Source of the DNA: Pseudomonadota bacterium | Lineage (GTDB): Bacteria > Pseudomonadota > Alphaproteobacteria > Rhizobiales > Hyphomicrobiaceae | DNA length: 64,000 nt | NCBI GenBank assembly: GCA_018242295.1 | Contig: JAFECE010000009.1 | Location: forward strand, 62,001-126,000 | Reading direction: 5' to 3' | In this document: positions 43,879-54,237 of the stretch, in pieces | Layout: the number at the start of each line of letters is the position of its first letter | Numbering within the stretch: position 1 is the first letter of the stretch | The notes under the pieces: model-generated | What the model was told of the DNA's origin: nothing | Databases searched by the model: none | The model's input: only the letters and a program-made list of their open reading frames with translations | Program-made: the position numbers and the translations under genes

Positions 43879-45504
43879 TCACGCCTCCTTTGCCAGCTCG
43901 CGCAGCTTGAACTTCTGGATCTTGCCTGTGGACGTTTTCGGCACTTCCGCGAAGACGATGTGCCGGGGCACCTTGTAGCGTGCGAGGCCCGCGCGGCACC
44001 ACTCGATGATCTCGTCTTCCGTCGCCGAGGTTCCAGGGCGCAGCTCGACGAAGGCGCACGGCGTCTCGCCCCATTTTTCGTCGGGCTTCGCGACGACGGC
44101 GCAGAACGCCACGGACGGATGCTTGTAAAGCACTTCCTCGACCTCGATCGACGAGATGTTCTCGCCGCCCGAGATGATGATGTCCTTCGAGCGGTCCTTG
44201 AGCTGGATGTAGCCGTCGGGATGCAAAACGCCGAGGTCGCCCGAATGGAACCATCCACCTGCGAACGCTTCATCCGTTGCCTTGGGATTCTTGAGATAGC
44301 CTTTCATCACGATGTTGCCGCGGAACATGACCTCGCCGAGCGTCTCGCCGTCGGCCGGAACTTCCTTCATCGTCTCGGCGTCCATCACGGTCAGGCCTTC
44401 GAGCGCGACATAGCGAATGCCCTGGCGGATCCGCTTGGCGCCACGTTCGAGCGGCGGCAGGTCGTTCCACGATGAGTCCCACTCGTTGATCGTCGCCGGG
44501 CCATAGGTTTCGGTCAGCCCGTAAAGGTGCGTCAGCTCAAAACCGGCATCCGTCATCGCGTTGACGACGGAGGCGGGAGGCGGTGCTGCGGCGTGGTTGA
44601 ACGCTACGACATGGTCGATTTTCTGCTTCTCCGCATCCGGCGCGTTGAGAAGCGTCGACATGACGATTGGCGCCCCGGAGAGGTGCGTGACCTTGTGTGA
44701 GACGATGGACTCATAAATCGCGGCGGCACGGACCCACCGGAGGCACACATGCGTGCCTTGAACCATCGTCACCGTCCACGGGAAGCACCAGCCGTTGCAG
44801 TGGAACATCGGCAGTGTCCAGAGGTACACAGGAAAGCGCGTCATACCGGTAGAGATGCTGTTCGCATAACACATCAGCGCCGCGCCGCGGTGATGATAGA
44901 CGACGCCCTTCGGATTGCCTGTCGTGCCCGAAGTGTAATTGAGCGAGATCGCCTCCCACTCGTCCTTCGGCCACCGCCATTCGAAGTTCGAATCGCCCTT
45001 GGTGACGAACGCTTCGTAGTCGTCCGGCGACAGCGGTTCGCCTGCCTGCGGAAACTCTGGATCGTCATAGTCGATGATGATCGGCTTCACCGTCGCGAGC
45101 GCGAGGGCGGCCTTCATGACGGACGAAAATTCGCGGTCCGTGATCAATAGCTTCGTGCCGGCGTGATCGAGCTGGAACGCGATGATCGCCGGATCGAGCC
45201 GCGTGTTGATCGAATGAAGAACGGCCCCCGTCATCGGCACGGCGTAGTGCGCTTCCAGCATCGGCGGCGTATTGGCGAGCATAACCGATACCGTATCGCC
45301 GACAGTGATGCCCCGGCTAGCGAGAGCCGACGCGAGCTGCCGGCTGCGCGCATAGAATTGGGCGTAGGAGACCCGAGCCTTGCCATGAATGATGGCCGTG
45401 TGGTTTGGCGCGGCGACGGCGGAGCGGGAGAGAAACGATAGGGGCGTCAGCGGCTGAAAGTTTGCCGCGTTCTTATCGAGATGCTGCTCAAATGGGTTCG
45501 ACAC
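43879..45504 (-). CDS. Acyl-CoA synthetase (ANL superfamily)
   Basis: The 541-residue enzyme activates a carboxylic acid with ATP and CoA. It carries the AMP-binding loop NYTSGTTGNPKGVVYHHRG, the LYGLTETYGPATI motif, the hinge GWFHSGDLGVLHPDGYIQ, and the C-terminal Lys in TSTGKIQKFKLREL. Overall it resembles medium-chain or methylthiopropionate-type ligases (DmdB/FadD-like), but the substrate is open. I chose the GTG at 45504 with AAGGA upstream over the TTG at 45537. Confidence 0.9.
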   Translation of the reverse strand: MSNPFEQHLDKNAANFQPLTPLSFLSRSAVAAPNHTAIIHGKARVSYAQFYARSRQLASALASRGITVGDTVSVMLANTPPMLEAHYAVPMTGAVLHSINTRLDPAIIAFQLDHAGTKLLITDREFSSVMKAALALATVKPIIIDYDDPEFPQAGEPLSPDDYEAFVTKGDSNFEWRWPKDEWEAISLNYTSGTTGNPKGVVYHHRGAALMCYANSISTGMTRFPVYLWTLPMFHCNGWCFPWTVTMVQGTHVCLRWVRAAAIYESIVSHKVTHLSGAPIVMSTLLNAPDAEKQKIDHVVAFNHAAAPPPASVVNAMTDAGFELTHLYGLTETYGPATINEWDSSWNDLPPLERGAKRIRQGIRYVALEGLTVMDAETMKEVPADGETLGEVMFRGNIVMKGYLKNPKATDEAFAGGWFHSGDLGVLHPDGYIQLKDRSKDIIISGGENISSIEVEEVLYKHPSVAFCAVVAKPDEKWGETPCAFVELRPGTSATEDEIIEWCRAGLARYKVPRHIVFAEVPKTSTGKIQKFKLRELAKEA

Positions 45505-45807
45505 GTTCCTTGCCCCGGTTTCTATTTTTGACTCCAAGCTCTAGCGAGCGGAATGCGGCGACGCTAGCGAAACCGGAAACGGCCGACAATGCCGGATTTA
45601 TGACCGCCGAACCTCCGGCAGGTCAAGTTTCGAGCGGGCGTCTCCGTTGGAGCAGACGGCCAAAATATCGAGACCGGGCCCCACTTAGCGAGAGAAAGGG
45701 CGAGAGCCGGGCGCCTCTGATCCATATCATGTTTCAAAAGTTTAAGTTGATGTATAAAGCATCATAATTTAGATTTTTTCGATGACTTTTCGCAAGGAGG
45801 ACAGCAC

Positions 45808-46125
45808 TTGATTACTGCCGCGCAAATGCGCGCTGCGCGTGCGCTCCTCGGCATCGACCAGCAGACGCTGGCGTATCGTGCTGGTGTTTCGTTGCCGACG
45901 ATTCAGCGCATGGAGGCAAGTGAAGGCAATGTTCGCGGCGTCGTCGATACGCTGACGAAGGTCGTTGCCGCCTTCGACGCGGCCGGCATTGAGCTCATCG
46001 GCGAGAATATGCCGAGCCTGGGTCAGGGACGTGGCGTGCGTTTCAAGGAACGTCTTCCGGTCAGGACTTCAGCACCGGCCCTGACGCAAGGGCGCAGAAA
46101 GAAAGGCCTGTTCGCGCGCTCGTAG
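45808..46125 (+). CDS. XRE-family small transcriptional regulator
   Basis: The 105-residue protein has a helix-turn-helix (LLGIDQQTLAYRAGVSLPTI) followed by a short C-terminal part with AAFDAAGIELIGEN, a layout seen in many one-domain alphaproteobacterial regulators. The start is a TTG at 45808, supported by AAGGAGG seven bases upstream; the next ATG is six codons in. It lies 73 bases upstream of a SulP transporter gene, which it may regulate. Confidence 0.88.
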   Translation: MITAAQMRAARALLGIDQQTLAYRAGVSLPTIQRMEASEGNVRGVVDTLTKVVAAFDAAGIELIGENMPSLGQGRGVRFKERLPVRTSAPALTQGRRKKGLFARS

Positions 46126-46198
46126 CACTTTCACCACTGCGACGACGACCGCCGACGATTTGACCGACGATCTCGCCGCTCCATAATGGGGACGGACA

Positions 46199-47941
46199 AT
46201 GGATATGCCGGCAAGACGCGAAGCCACTCGGGCCCGTCCGAGTCTGGCTGAGCTGTTTACGCCAAAGCTCGTCACGGTTCTGCGCGAGGGCTATCGCTTA
46301 AATGATCTGCGTGCCGATACGATCTCCGGCTTGACGGTCGCGATCGTGGCGCTGCCGCTGTCGATGGCAATTGCCATCGGCTCCGGTCTATCGCCCGAAA
46401 AGGGTCTCTTTACCGCGATCGTTGGCGGCTTCCTGATCTCGGCACTCGGAGGCAGCCGATACCAGATCGGCGGCCCGGCGGGAGCCTTTATCGTTCTGAT
46501 CGCGACGATCGTTGAGCAGCGAGGCTACGACGGCTTGGTTCTCGCGACGGCGATGGCCGGCTTGATCATGATCGTTGCAGGGTCCCTGCGGCTCGGGACC
46601 TACATCAAATACATCCCATTCCCGGTGACGGTCGGATTCACTGCCGGTATCGCCATCATTATCTTTACAAGCCAGATCAAGGACCTGCTCGGTCTCGACA
46701 TGGCGCATGAGCCGGCGCAGCTTCTCCCGAAGCTTGGCGCGATCGCCTCGAATCTCGGTACGCTCAAACCCGCAACGATCGCGATCTCCCTGCTCTCGAT
46801 AGCGATTATTGTCGGGCTTCGCCGCATCAGGCCGAACTGGCCGGGAATGCTCATCGCAGTCGGCGTCACGGCAGCCGTCGCCTGGGCCCTGGGGCTCGAC
46901 GTAGCGACGATAGGCTCGCGGTTCGGCGAGGTGCCGCGAATGCTACCCGCGCCGCATGTGCCGGCCTTCGATCTAGCCAAGTTGCAGGCCGCTTTGCCCG
47001 ACGCGATATCGATCGCATTGCTTGGCTCCATCGAGAGCTTGCTTTCTGCTGTCGTCGCCGACGGCATGACCGGACGCAGGCATCGTTCGAATTGTGAGCT
47101 GGTGGCTCAAGGCGTCGCCAACGTCGCCGCTGTCACCTTCGGCGGTATGTGCGTGACGGGCACGATCGCCCGCACGGCGACCAACGTACGTGCCGGTGCG
47201 CATGGGCCTGTCTCAGGTGTCCTGCATGCGCTGTTCATCCTGCTCTTCATGCTGGTTGCGGCGCCACTCGCCGCATACATCCCACTTGCGAGCCTCGGCG
47301 GTGTTCTCGCCGTGGTTGCCTGGAACATGGCCGAGAAGGAAGAATTTGTAACGCTTCTGAGATCGTCCTGGGGTGATGCAGCCGTTCTGCTGTCAACATT
47401 CCTGCTGACGATCTTCGTTGACCTGACAACGGCCATCTCAGTCGGCGTTACGCTCGGGGCATTTCTCTTTCTGCATCGCATGGCAGAAGCGGTTGAAGTC
47501 GAGACCGGTCGCACGCTCGTCGCCGGCGACGTGGCGGACACGCCAGAATCGGAACAACCTTCAAGTCAGCCTGCAGGTGCCGACGGTGACGTCATGGTCT
47601 ACAGGATTTCAGGCGCATTCTTCTTCGGCGCGACAGCATCAGTCAGTGCCGTGCTCGACCGGATCGGTGCCCATCCGAAGGCGTTCATTCTCGACTTTGC
47701 GGACGTGCCGATCGTTGATAGTACCGCAGCCCGCACCCTCGAAGCTTTCGCTAAAAAGCTCAAACGGGGCGGCACGAAACTATACTTCACCTCCGCGACC
47801 AGGAGCGTTCGCCGGACGCTCCTTGCTGCGGGTTTGAGAAAGCCACTCGTGCAATACGCGGCTCAAATCGAGGACGCCGTCGCGATGAGTCGCGGAGAAA
47901 GACCGGACCGTCGCAACGTCGCGAATTACTCGTCCTCCTGA
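46199..47941 (+). CDS. SulP-family anion transporter with STAS domain
   Basis: The 580-residue protein has the SulP membrane domain with 10-14 helices (TISGLTVAIVALPLSMAIAI, GFTAGIAIIIFTSQIKDLLG) and a C-terminal STAS domain with the phosphorylatable-type loop DVPIVDSTAARTL. SulP proteins move sulfate, bicarbonate or other anions; the substrate here is unknown. Its last 16 bases overlap the 3' end of trcR on the other strand. Confidence 0.92.
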   Translation: MDMPARREATRARPSLAELFTPKLVTVLREGYRLNDLRADTISGLTVAIVALPLSMAIAIGSGLSPEKGLFTAIVGGFLISALGGSRYQIGGPAGAFIVLIATIVEQRGYDGLVLATAMAGLIMIVAGSLRLGTYIKYIPFPVTVGFTAGIAIIIFTSQIKDLLGLDMAHEPAQLLPKLGAIASNLGTLKPATIAISLLSIAIIVGLRRIRPNWPGMLIAVGVTAAVAWALGLDVATIGSRFGEVPRMLPAPHVPAFDLAKLQAALPDAISIALLGSIESLLSAVVADGMTGRRHRSNCELVAQGVANVAAVTFGGMCVTGTIARTATNVRAGAHGPVSGVLHALFILLFMLVAAPLAAYIPLASLGGVLAVVAWNMAEKEEFVTLLRSSWGDAAVLLSTFLLTIFVDLTTAISVGVTLGAFLFLHRMAEAVEVETGRTLVAGDVADTPESEQPSSQPAGADGDVMVYRISGAFFFGATASVSAVLDRIGAHPKAFILDFADVPIVDSTAARTLEAFAKKLKRGGTKLYFTSATRSVRRTLLAAGLRKPLVQYAAQIEDAVAMSRGERPDRRNVANYSSS

Positions 47942-48675
47942 TCCTTGTCCTTGGTGGGCGAAGTCAAACCCTTGAGCTTTGCGAGAACGCGGGCCTGCTC
48001 CTGCTCCGGCGTCTCTTCCGCAGCCTCTTCCGGACCCTTCGGCGTCAGGATCTCCGCCCGAGCCGGTGCGGCGCCGGTGGTCTCCGACGTCGGCAGCAGC
48101 GTGCCCGCCTTTTCCTCGTCGCCCGCGTCCTTGGCCCGGTCGGTACGGCGAGCGGCCTTCTTCACTTCCGCATCGAGGTCAATCTGCGAGCAGAGGCCGA
48201 GCGTCACCGGGTCCTGCGGCGTCAGCTGAGCCGAGTTCCAGTGCGTCCGCTCGCGGATCTGGGCGATCGTCGGCTTGGTCGTGCCGACGAGGCGCATGAT
48301 CTGGCTGTCCTTGAGCTCCGGGTGGTTGCGAAGAAGCCAGAGCACCGCGTTCGGCCGGTCGTGACGGCGCGAGACCGGCGTGTAGCGCGGGCCTTTACGT
48401 GTCTGCGGCAGCGGCGGCAGCTGCACCTTGCTCTCGGCGAGATGCAGCTTGTACTTCCCGTCCTTCTCGGCACGCGCGATCTCCTCGCGCGTCAGCTGGC
48501 CGTTGGTCACGGGGTCCATGCCCTTGATGCCCTGCGCGACCTCGCCGTCGGCGATACCCTTGACCTCGAGCGGATGAAGACCGCAGAATTCGGCAATCTG
48601 ATCGAATGAGAGCGCCGTGTTTTCCACCAGCCAAACGGCGGTGGCTTTCGGCATAAGGGGGCGGCGGTCGCTCAT
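47926..48675 (-). CDS. trcR: Cell-cycle transcriptional regulator TrcR (DUF1013)
   Basis: The 249-residue protein has two helix-turn-helix-like segments (ENTALSFDQIAEFCGLHPLE and SRRHDRPNAVLWLLRNHPEL with the following SQIMRLVGTTKPTI), the pattern of DUF1013, annotated TrcR in alphaproteobacteria. The last 70 residues are acidic and Glu/Pro-rich. I chose the ATG at 48675 (MSDRRPLMPKA), preceded by AGAGGAC. It is divergent from the MaoC gene and its 3' end overlaps the SulP gene. Confidence 0.88.
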   Translation of the reverse strand: MSDRRPLMPKATAVWLVENTALSFDQIAEFCGLHPLEVKGIADGEVAQGIKGMDPVTNGQLTREEIARAEKDGKYKLHLAESKVQLPPLPQTRKGPRYTPVSRRHDRPNAVLWLLRNHPELKDSQIMRLVGTTKPTIAQIRERTHWNSAQLTPQDPVTLGLCSQIDLDAEVKKAARRTDRAKDAGDEEKAGTLLPTSETTGAAPARAEILTPKGPEEAAEETPEQEQARVLAKLKGLTSPTKDKDQEDE

Positions 48676-48918
48676 GGGTGTCCTCTTTCGGTCTTTCGCG
48701 GTGGGGGTCGCGAAAGCCACTTAAAACGGTAAATTAAGGGAATTGCCCTTTATAACGCCTCACGAGGCCCTGACGCAAGGCTCAAAGCCACCGCGCCTGC
48801 AACAAGGCCGCAGCCAGAAGCGGGCCGCCGCGGTTGCAGCGAGCGTTTGTGACGGGTTAGTGTTACCCAAAAAGGGTCCGTTCGTCGATTGGCCCACATA
48901 ACGTGCAGGGATGCCTGA

Positions 48919-49356
48919 ATGCTCGCAACCGCCGGCCGGACAAAATATTTCGAGGATTTAGAGGTCGGGCAGGAAGCCTCGATGTCGAGGATTGTCGGAG
49001 AGGCCGACATCGTCGCCTATGCCGCTCTCTCGGGTGACTACAACCCGGTTCACCTCGATTCCGAGTACGCGGCCAAGACGATATTCAAGGAACGCATCGC
49101 GCACGGAATCCTGTCGGCCGGTTACATCTCGGCCATTTTCGGGATGAAGCTTCCCGGCCCCGGTGCCATTTACGTGTCCCAGTCGCTGTTCTTCAAAGGC
49201 CCGGTGAAGATCGACGATCGCGTTGAAACCCTTGTGAGACTTGTCGAGCTGATCCCCGACAAGAAACGGGCCCGGTTCGAGTGCATCTGCACGGTTGCCG
49301 GCAAGCCCGTCCTCACGGGCGAAGCGGTATTGATGGTGCCGGCACGGCCGCGATAG
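48919..49356 (+). CDS. MaoC-like (R)-specific enoyl-CoA hydratase
   Basis: The 145-residue hot-dog-fold protein has YFEDLEVGQEASMSR and the hydratase motif SGDYNPVHLDSEYA, where Asp and His are the catalytic pair, followed by IAHGILSAGYIS. Such enzymes hydrate trans-2-enoyl-CoA to (R)-3-hydroxyacyl-CoA, often for polyhydroxyalkanoate synthesis; the physiological substrate here is unknown. It lies 54 bases before ribF and may be co-transcribed with it. Confidence 0.92.
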   Translation: MLATAGRTKYFEDLEVGQEASMSRIVGEADIVAYAALSGDYNPVHLDSEYAAKTIFKERIAHGILSAGYISAIFGMKLPGPGAIYVSQSLFFKGPVKIDDRVETLVRLVELIPDKKRARFECICTVAGKPVLTGEAVLMVPARPR

Positions 49357-49410
49357 GCGCAGATACCAATCCGCAGTACTCGAGAGGACCGGGGCGAGGC
49401 CGCATCAAGC

Positions 49411-50337
49411 ATGCACGTCATCCATGGTCACAAGCACGTTCTGCCGGAGTTTCGCGGCTCCGCCATCGCCATCGGAAATTTCGATGGCGTGCATCGCGGC
49501 CATCGCGCCCTGATCGCTGAAGCCAGGCGGCACGCGCGCGCCTCGAAAGTGCCTTCGGCAGTAATGATCTTCGAGCCGCATCCGCGCGAGTTCTTCCAGC
49601 CGGACGAAACGCACTTTCGTTTGACGCCACTGAAAAGGAAGATCGTGCTGCTCGAGACGCTGGGGATCGACGTCGCATTCGTCGAGCCCTTTAACGCCGA
49701 GCTCGCCGCGCTCACCGCCGAGCACTTCATTGAGCGCGTGCTCGTCGCCGGGCTTGGCGTCGTTCACGTGGTCATCGGCTACGATTTCTATTTCGGCTAT
49801 AAACGCGGCGGCAATCCGGAGCTGATGGTTCGCGCAGGGGAAGAACTCGGTTTTGGAGTGACCGTCATGCCGCCGATTGCTGAAGCAGGCGAACCGTTCT
49901 CATCCTCCGGAGTGAGGCTCTATCTCGCCCAGGGCGACGTCAAAGGCGCAGCCCACGTGCTCGGCGAAAATTGGCGGGTCGCAGGCCGGGTCGTCGGCGG
50001 CGCCAAGCGCGGCACCGGGATGGGCTATCCGACCGCCAACCTGCCGATGCCGAAAGGCACGACGCTCGGCCACGGGATTTACGCGGTCCGGGCCTATTTT
50101 GACGGCGTGCCGCACGACGCGGCGGCCTATCTCGGCACCCGGCCGACCTTCGACGATGGAATGCCCGTCCTCGAAGTCTACCTGTTCAATTTCAGCGGCG
50201 ACCTGTACGGCCGCGAGATGGAGGTCGAATTCATCGACTTCATACGCGGCGACCGCAAATTTCACTCGGTTGACGAACTTGTCGCTCAGATGGACGAAGA
50301 CATCGCCAAGGTACAGGCGGTGCTGGCGAAGGCTTAA
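49411..50337 (+). CDS. ribF: Bifunctional riboflavin kinase/FAD synthetase
   Basis: RibF phosphorylates riboflavin to FMN and adenylates it to FAD. The 308-residue protein has the adenylyltransferase part with IAIGNFDGVHRGHRALI and FVIGYDF-type VVIGYDFYFGYKRGG, and the kinase part with GTGMGYPTANLP and HGIYAVRAYFDG. It opens the conserved ribF-ileS-lspA order. A 185-base gap with a repeat separates it from ileS. Confidence 0.95.
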   Translation: MHVIHGHKHVLPEFRGSAIAIGNFDGVHRGHRALIAEARRHARASKVPSAVMIFEPHPREFFQPDETHFRLTPLKRKIVLLETLGIDVAFVEPFNAELAALTAEHFIERVLVAGLGVVHVVIGYDFYFGYKRGGNPELMVRAGEELGFGVTVMPPIAEAGEPFSSSGVRLYLAQGDVKGAAHVLGENWRVAGRVVGGAKRGTGMGYPTANLPMPKGTTLGHGIYAVRAYFDGVPHDAAAYLGTRPTFDDGMPVLEVYLFNFSGDLYGREMEVEFIDFIRGDRKFHSVDELVAQMDEDIAKVQAVLAKA

Positions 50338-50347
50338 ACCCTGACCC

Positions 50348-50418
50348 GTCATCCCCGCGTAGGCGGGGATCGGTCCAACTTTCCGGCCTGGACAGATCCC
50401 GGCCTTCGCCGGGATGAC
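50348..50418. repeat. REP-like palindromic pair
   Basis: ATCCCCGCGTAGGCGGGGAT, then a 22-base spacer, then GATCCCGGCCTTCGCCGGG. The first half matches 43044-43072 and the second the arm of the family B copies. Confidence 0.7.
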
Positions 50419-50522
50419 GTTCTAAAAAGCGGTTCCGGCGTGACCGGGCCGCGCAGGATGACTTGGCAGGCGCGCCTTGCTAGAACCCGCGCAGATTTCC
50501 ATTGGATTTGAAAGTTTAAGCG

Positions 50523-53500
50523 ATGTCGAAAGACTCAAAGGCTGCCGGAAAAGCTGGTGCTGCAACTGAAGCTTCGCCAGCCGAGGGTGGCCGCGACTGG
50601 GGCAAGACGCTGTACTTGCCGCAGACGGAATTTCCGATGCGCGCCGGCTTGCCCGAACTCGAGCCGAAGCTTCTGAAGCGCTGGGACGAAATCGGCCTCT
50701 ATGAAAAGCTGCGCACGCAGTCGAAAGGCCGCGTGAAGTTCACGCTGCACGATGGCCCGCCCTACGCCAACGGCAACATCCACATCGGTCATGCGCTCAA
50801 CAAGATCCTGAAGGATCTCGTCGTCAAATCGCAGCAGATGCTCGGTCACGATTCCAATTACGTGCCGGGCTGGGATTGCCACGGCCTACCGATCGAATGG
50901 AAAATCGAGGAGCAGTACCGCGCCAAGGGCAAGGAGAAGCCGAACTTCTCCGATCCTGCCGCCATCAATGCCTTCCGCGACGAGTGCCGCAAGTTCGCCG
51001 CCCATTGGCTGAACATCCAGCGTGACGAGTTCAAGCGCCTGGGCGTCGTCGGCGACTGGGAGCGTCCCTACTCGACGATGGACTACCGCGCCGAAAGCAT
51101 CATCGCCCGCGAGCTGATGAAGTTCGCAGCGTCCGGCCAGCTCTATCGCGGCTCGAAGCCTGTCATGTGGAGCGTCGTCGAGAAGACCGCGCTGGCCGAG
51201 GCCGAGGTCGAATACCAGGACTATCAGTCCGACATGATCTGGGTGAAGTTCCCGGTAAAGCCGCGGCCTGTTAGCGAAGAGCCCGCGGAAAAGGACATCC
51301 CGCCGGAGATCCATCCCGAGCAGACGCCTGAAGACCTCGACGGCGCATCCGTCGTCATCTGGACCACCACGCCGTGGACGATCCCCGGCAACCGCGCGAT
51401 CAGCTTCTCGTCGCGCATCCAGTACGGCCTTTACGAAGTGACCGAAGCGCCGGAGAACAATTGGGCGAAGAAGGGCGATCGCTACATCCTGGCCGACAAG
51501 CTCGCCGCCGATGTGATGAAAGCGGCGAAGGTCGAAGCCTATGAGCGCCGCTGGCCCGTGAGCGCCTTCGAGCTCAATCATCTCGTCTGCGAGCATCCGC
51601 TGCGCGATCTCGGCTACACGTTCGACGTGCCGCTGCTCGATGGCGATCACGTGACCGACGATACGGGTACGGGCTTCGTCCATACCGCGCCCGGCCACGG
51701 CGCCGACGACTATGTCATCTGGATCAAGAACCAGAAAGCACTGCGCGACCGCAATATCGACACGACCGTTCCGTTCACCGTCGACGCTGACGGCGTGATG
51801 ACGAAGGCCGCCCCGGGCTTCGAAGGCAAGCGCGTGCTGAAGGACAACGGCGACAAGGGCGATGCCAACGACGCCGTCATCAAGGCGCTGGCCGAAGCCG
51901 GCAATATCATCGCCCGCGGCCGCCTGAAGCATCAGTATCCGCACTCGTGGCGCTCGAAGAAGCCCGTTATCTTCCGCAACACGCCGCAGTGGTTCATCGC
52001 GATGGACAAACCCCTTGCGTCGGGCGGCGGCCTTGCCGAAGGCGGGTCGCCGAGCGCAAGCAAAATGGGTCACAATTCTCCGACACTCCGCCAGATCGCG
52101 CTCGACGAAATCAAACGCGTCGCGTGGGTGCCGAGCGCGGGCGAGAACCGCATCACCGGCATGATCGAGAACCGGCCCGATTGGGTCGTATCGCGCCAGC
52201 GTGCCTGGGGCGTGCCGATCACCGTCTTCCGCAATACCGAGACCGACCAGGTCATCCCGGGACCCGGCTTTGAAAAGTCGGATGAGCTGATTGCGCGCAT
52301 CGAAAAGGCCTTCGCCGAAAAGGGCGCCGACGTCTGGTTCGAGGAAGGCGCCAAGGACCGCTTCCTCAAAGGCTTCGTGCCCGCGAAAGATCTCAAGAAG
52401 TGGGAGCAGGTCAAGGACGTGCTCGACGTCTGGTTTGACTCAGGCTCGACGCACGCTTTCACGCTCGAAGACCCAACGGCCTTTCCGGGATTCAAAGGCC
52501 TGAAGCGTAAGCGCGACGGCGGCCAGGACCGCGTGATGTACCTCGAAGGTTCAGACCAGCATCGCGGCTGGTTCCACTCGTCCCTGCTCGAAAGCTGCGG
52601 CACGCGCGCAGAAGCGCCCTACGACATCGTGCTGACTCACGGCTTCGTCCTCGACGAGAAGGGGCAGAAGATGTCGAAGTCGCTCGGCAACGTCGTCGCA
52701 CCGCAGGACGTGATGGCGAAGTCGGGCGCGGATATTTTGCGGCTCTGGGTGGCGGCGTCCGATTATTCGGACGACCTTCGCATCGGCAACGAAATCCTGA
52801 AGACGTTCTCCGAAACCTACCGCAAGCTCCGAAACACGCTGCGGTGGATGCTCGGCGCGCTCGCGCATTTCAAACCCGAGGATGCCGTTAGCCTGAAGGA
52901 TATGAAGCAGTTCGAGCTCGAACGGCTGATGCTGCATCGTCTCGCCGAGCTCGATCACGACATCCGCAAGGCTTACGAACATTACGATTACCGGAAAATC
53001 GTTGGCCTGCTGACGCAGTTCATGAACACCGAGCTGTCGGCCTTCTATTTCGACATCCGGAAGGACGCGCTTTATTGCGAAGCGCCATCGAGCATGAAGC
53101 GAAAGGCGGCGCTGACCGTCATCGACAAGCTTTGCGATACGCTGATCCGGTGGCTGGCGCCGATCCTTTCGTTCACGGCGGAAGAGGCCTGGCTTCTTTA
53201 TCGGCCCGACGAAGCCGAAAGCGTGCACCTGCTGCCGTTCCCGAAAATCCCGCGCGAATGGCGCGACGACAATCTTGCTGCCAAGTGGGATCGGGTGAAA
53301 GAAGTCAGAGGCGTCGTCACCGGCGCTCTCGAAATCGCGCGCGCCGAAAAGAAAATCGGCTCGTCGCTCGAAGCGGCGCCTGAGGTCTACGTCGCCGATC
53401 CCGATCTGATGTTGGGGCTCGACGGGGTCGATATGGCGGAAGTTTCGATCACGTCGGACATTTCGATTTTGACCGAACAGCCGCCGGAAGGCGCGTTCAC

Positions 53501-53669
53501 GCTTCCGAACGAGCCGGGCGTCGGCGTCGTCGTCAAACGCGCGGAAGGGAAGAAGTGCGCACGCTCGTGGCGCATCACCAAGGACGTCGGCTCCGATCCC
53601 GATTATCCCGAGCTGTCGGCGCGCGATGCGGCCGCCATGCGCGAGATCGATTCCGGAGCAACGGCATGA
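50523..53669 (+). CDS. ileS: Isoleucyl-tRNA synthetase
   Basis: The 1048-residue class I synthetase has HIGH ([16 protein letters not shown]), the editing domain with [29 protein letters not shown], and KMSKS ([13 protein letters not shown]). The C-terminal zinc finger found in E. coli is degenerate: only one Cys (KKCARSW) of the usual four remains, as in other alphaproteobacteria. An insertion of about 20 residues ([20 protein letters not shown], about 498-517) interrupts the conserved MDKP...TLRQIA segment. Its TGA overlaps the lspA start. Confidence 0.97.
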   Translation: MSKDSKAAGKAGAATEASPAEGGRDWGKTLYLPQTEFPMRAGLPELEPKLLKRWDEIGLYEKLRTQSKGRVKFTLHDGPPYANGNIHIGHALNKILKDLVVKSQQMLGHDSNYVPGWDCHGLPIEWKIEEQYRAKGKEKPNFSDPAAINAFRDECRKFAAHWLNIQRDEFKRLGVVGDWERPYSTMDYRAESIIARELMKFAASGQLYRGSKPVMWSVVEKTALAEAEVEYQDYQSDMIWVKFPVKPRPVSEEPAEKDIPPEIHPEQTPEDLDGASVVIWTTTPWTIPGNRAISFSSRIQYGLYEVTEAPENNWAKKGDRYILADKLAADVMKAAKVEAYERRWPVSAFELNHLVCEHPLRDLGYTFDVPLLDGDHVTDDTGTGFVHTAPGHGADDYVIWIKNQKALRDRNIDTTVPFTVDADGVMTKAAPGFEGKRVLKDNGDKGDANDAVIKALAEAGNIIARGRLKHQYPHSWRSKKPVIFRNTPQWFIAMDKPLASGGGLAEGGSPSASKMGHNSPTLRQIALDEIKRVAWVPSAGENRITGMIENRPDWVVSRQRAWGVPITVFRNTETDQVIPGPGFEKSDELIARIEKAFAEKGADVWFEEGAKDRFLKGFVPAKDLKKWEQVKDVLDVWFDSGSTHAFTLEDPTAFPGFKGLKRKRDGGQDRVMYLEGSDQHRGWFHSSLLESCGTRAEAPYDIVLTHGFVLDEKGQKMSKSLGNVVAPQDVMAKSGADILRLWVAASDYSDDLRIGNEILKTFSETYRKLRNTLRWMLGALAHFKPEDAVSLKDMKQFELERLMLHRLAELDHDIRKAYEHYDYRKIVGLLTQFMNTELSAFYFDIRKDALYCEAPSSMKRKAALTVIDKLCDTLIRWLAPILSFTAEEAWLLYRPDEAESVHLLPFPKIPREWRDDNLAAKWDRVKEVRGVVTGALEIARAEKKIGSSLEAAPEVYVADPDLMLGLDGVDMAEVSITSDISILTEQPPEGAFTLPNEPGVGVVVKRAEGKKCARSWRITKDVGSDPDYPELSARDAAAMREIDSGATA

Positions 53670-54175
53670 GCGAGGTGGCGGAATCGAGAAGCGTCGTCTG
53701 GAGTAGATGGGCGCTGCTCGCGCTCGTTGTCCTCGTCGCGACGGTGGCTGTCGATCAGGCGCACAAGTTCTGGATGCTGGAGATCTACGGCATCGAGGCA
53801 AAGGGCCGCGTCGAGGTCACGCGGTTTCTCGATCTGGTGTTCGTGAAGAACATCGGCGTCAGCTATTCGCTGTTCAATCAGGAAAGCGCCGAGGGCCAAT
53901 ACATGCTGGTCGCGTTCGCGGTTCTGGCGAGCGCGGGCCTCTGGTTCTGGTTGAATTGGAGCAAGGGGAGCCGGCTAATGGCGGTTAGCCTCGGCCTGAT
54001 CATCGGCGGCGCCATTGGCAACGCCATCGACCGGCTGCGAATCGGCGGCGTCGCCGATTTCATCTCGCTGCACGCCTTCGGTTTCCACTGGTATGTCTTT
54101 AATGTCGCCGACGTAGCTATCGTTGCTGGCGTCATTGGCCTGTTGTATGAGTCCTTCAGGGGCGAGTCGCATTAG
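53666..54175 (+). CDS. lspA: Lipoprotein signal peptidase
   Basis: LspA cleaves the signal peptide of lipid-modified prolipoproteins in the inner membrane. The 169-residue protein has four hydrophobic helices and the two catalytic aspartates in [18 protein letters not shown] and [10 protein letters not shown] chose the ATG at 53666, which overlaps the ileS stop (ATGA) and gives the family length. A lipoprotein gene, itself a predicted substrate type, follows. Confidence 0.95.
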   Translation: MSEVAESRSVVWSRWALLALVVLVATVAVDQAHKFWMLEIYGIEAKGRVEVTRFLDLVFVKNIGVSYSLFNQESAEGQYMLVAFAVLASAGLWFWLNWSKGSRLMAVSLGLIIGGAIGNAIDRLRIGGVADFISLHAFGFHWYVFNVADVAIVAGVIGLLYESFRGESH

Positions 54176-54237
54176 CGCCGCAAAGTCGGCTTATCCGGGC
54201 TCGGGGGCGTGTCGGTTAGAGACACGGGCAAATAAGC

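Noticed and set aside
50886-53801. Two long minus-strand frames opposite ileS (395 and 416 residues)
   Set aside because: Shadows of the synthetase; no start signals or known motifs.
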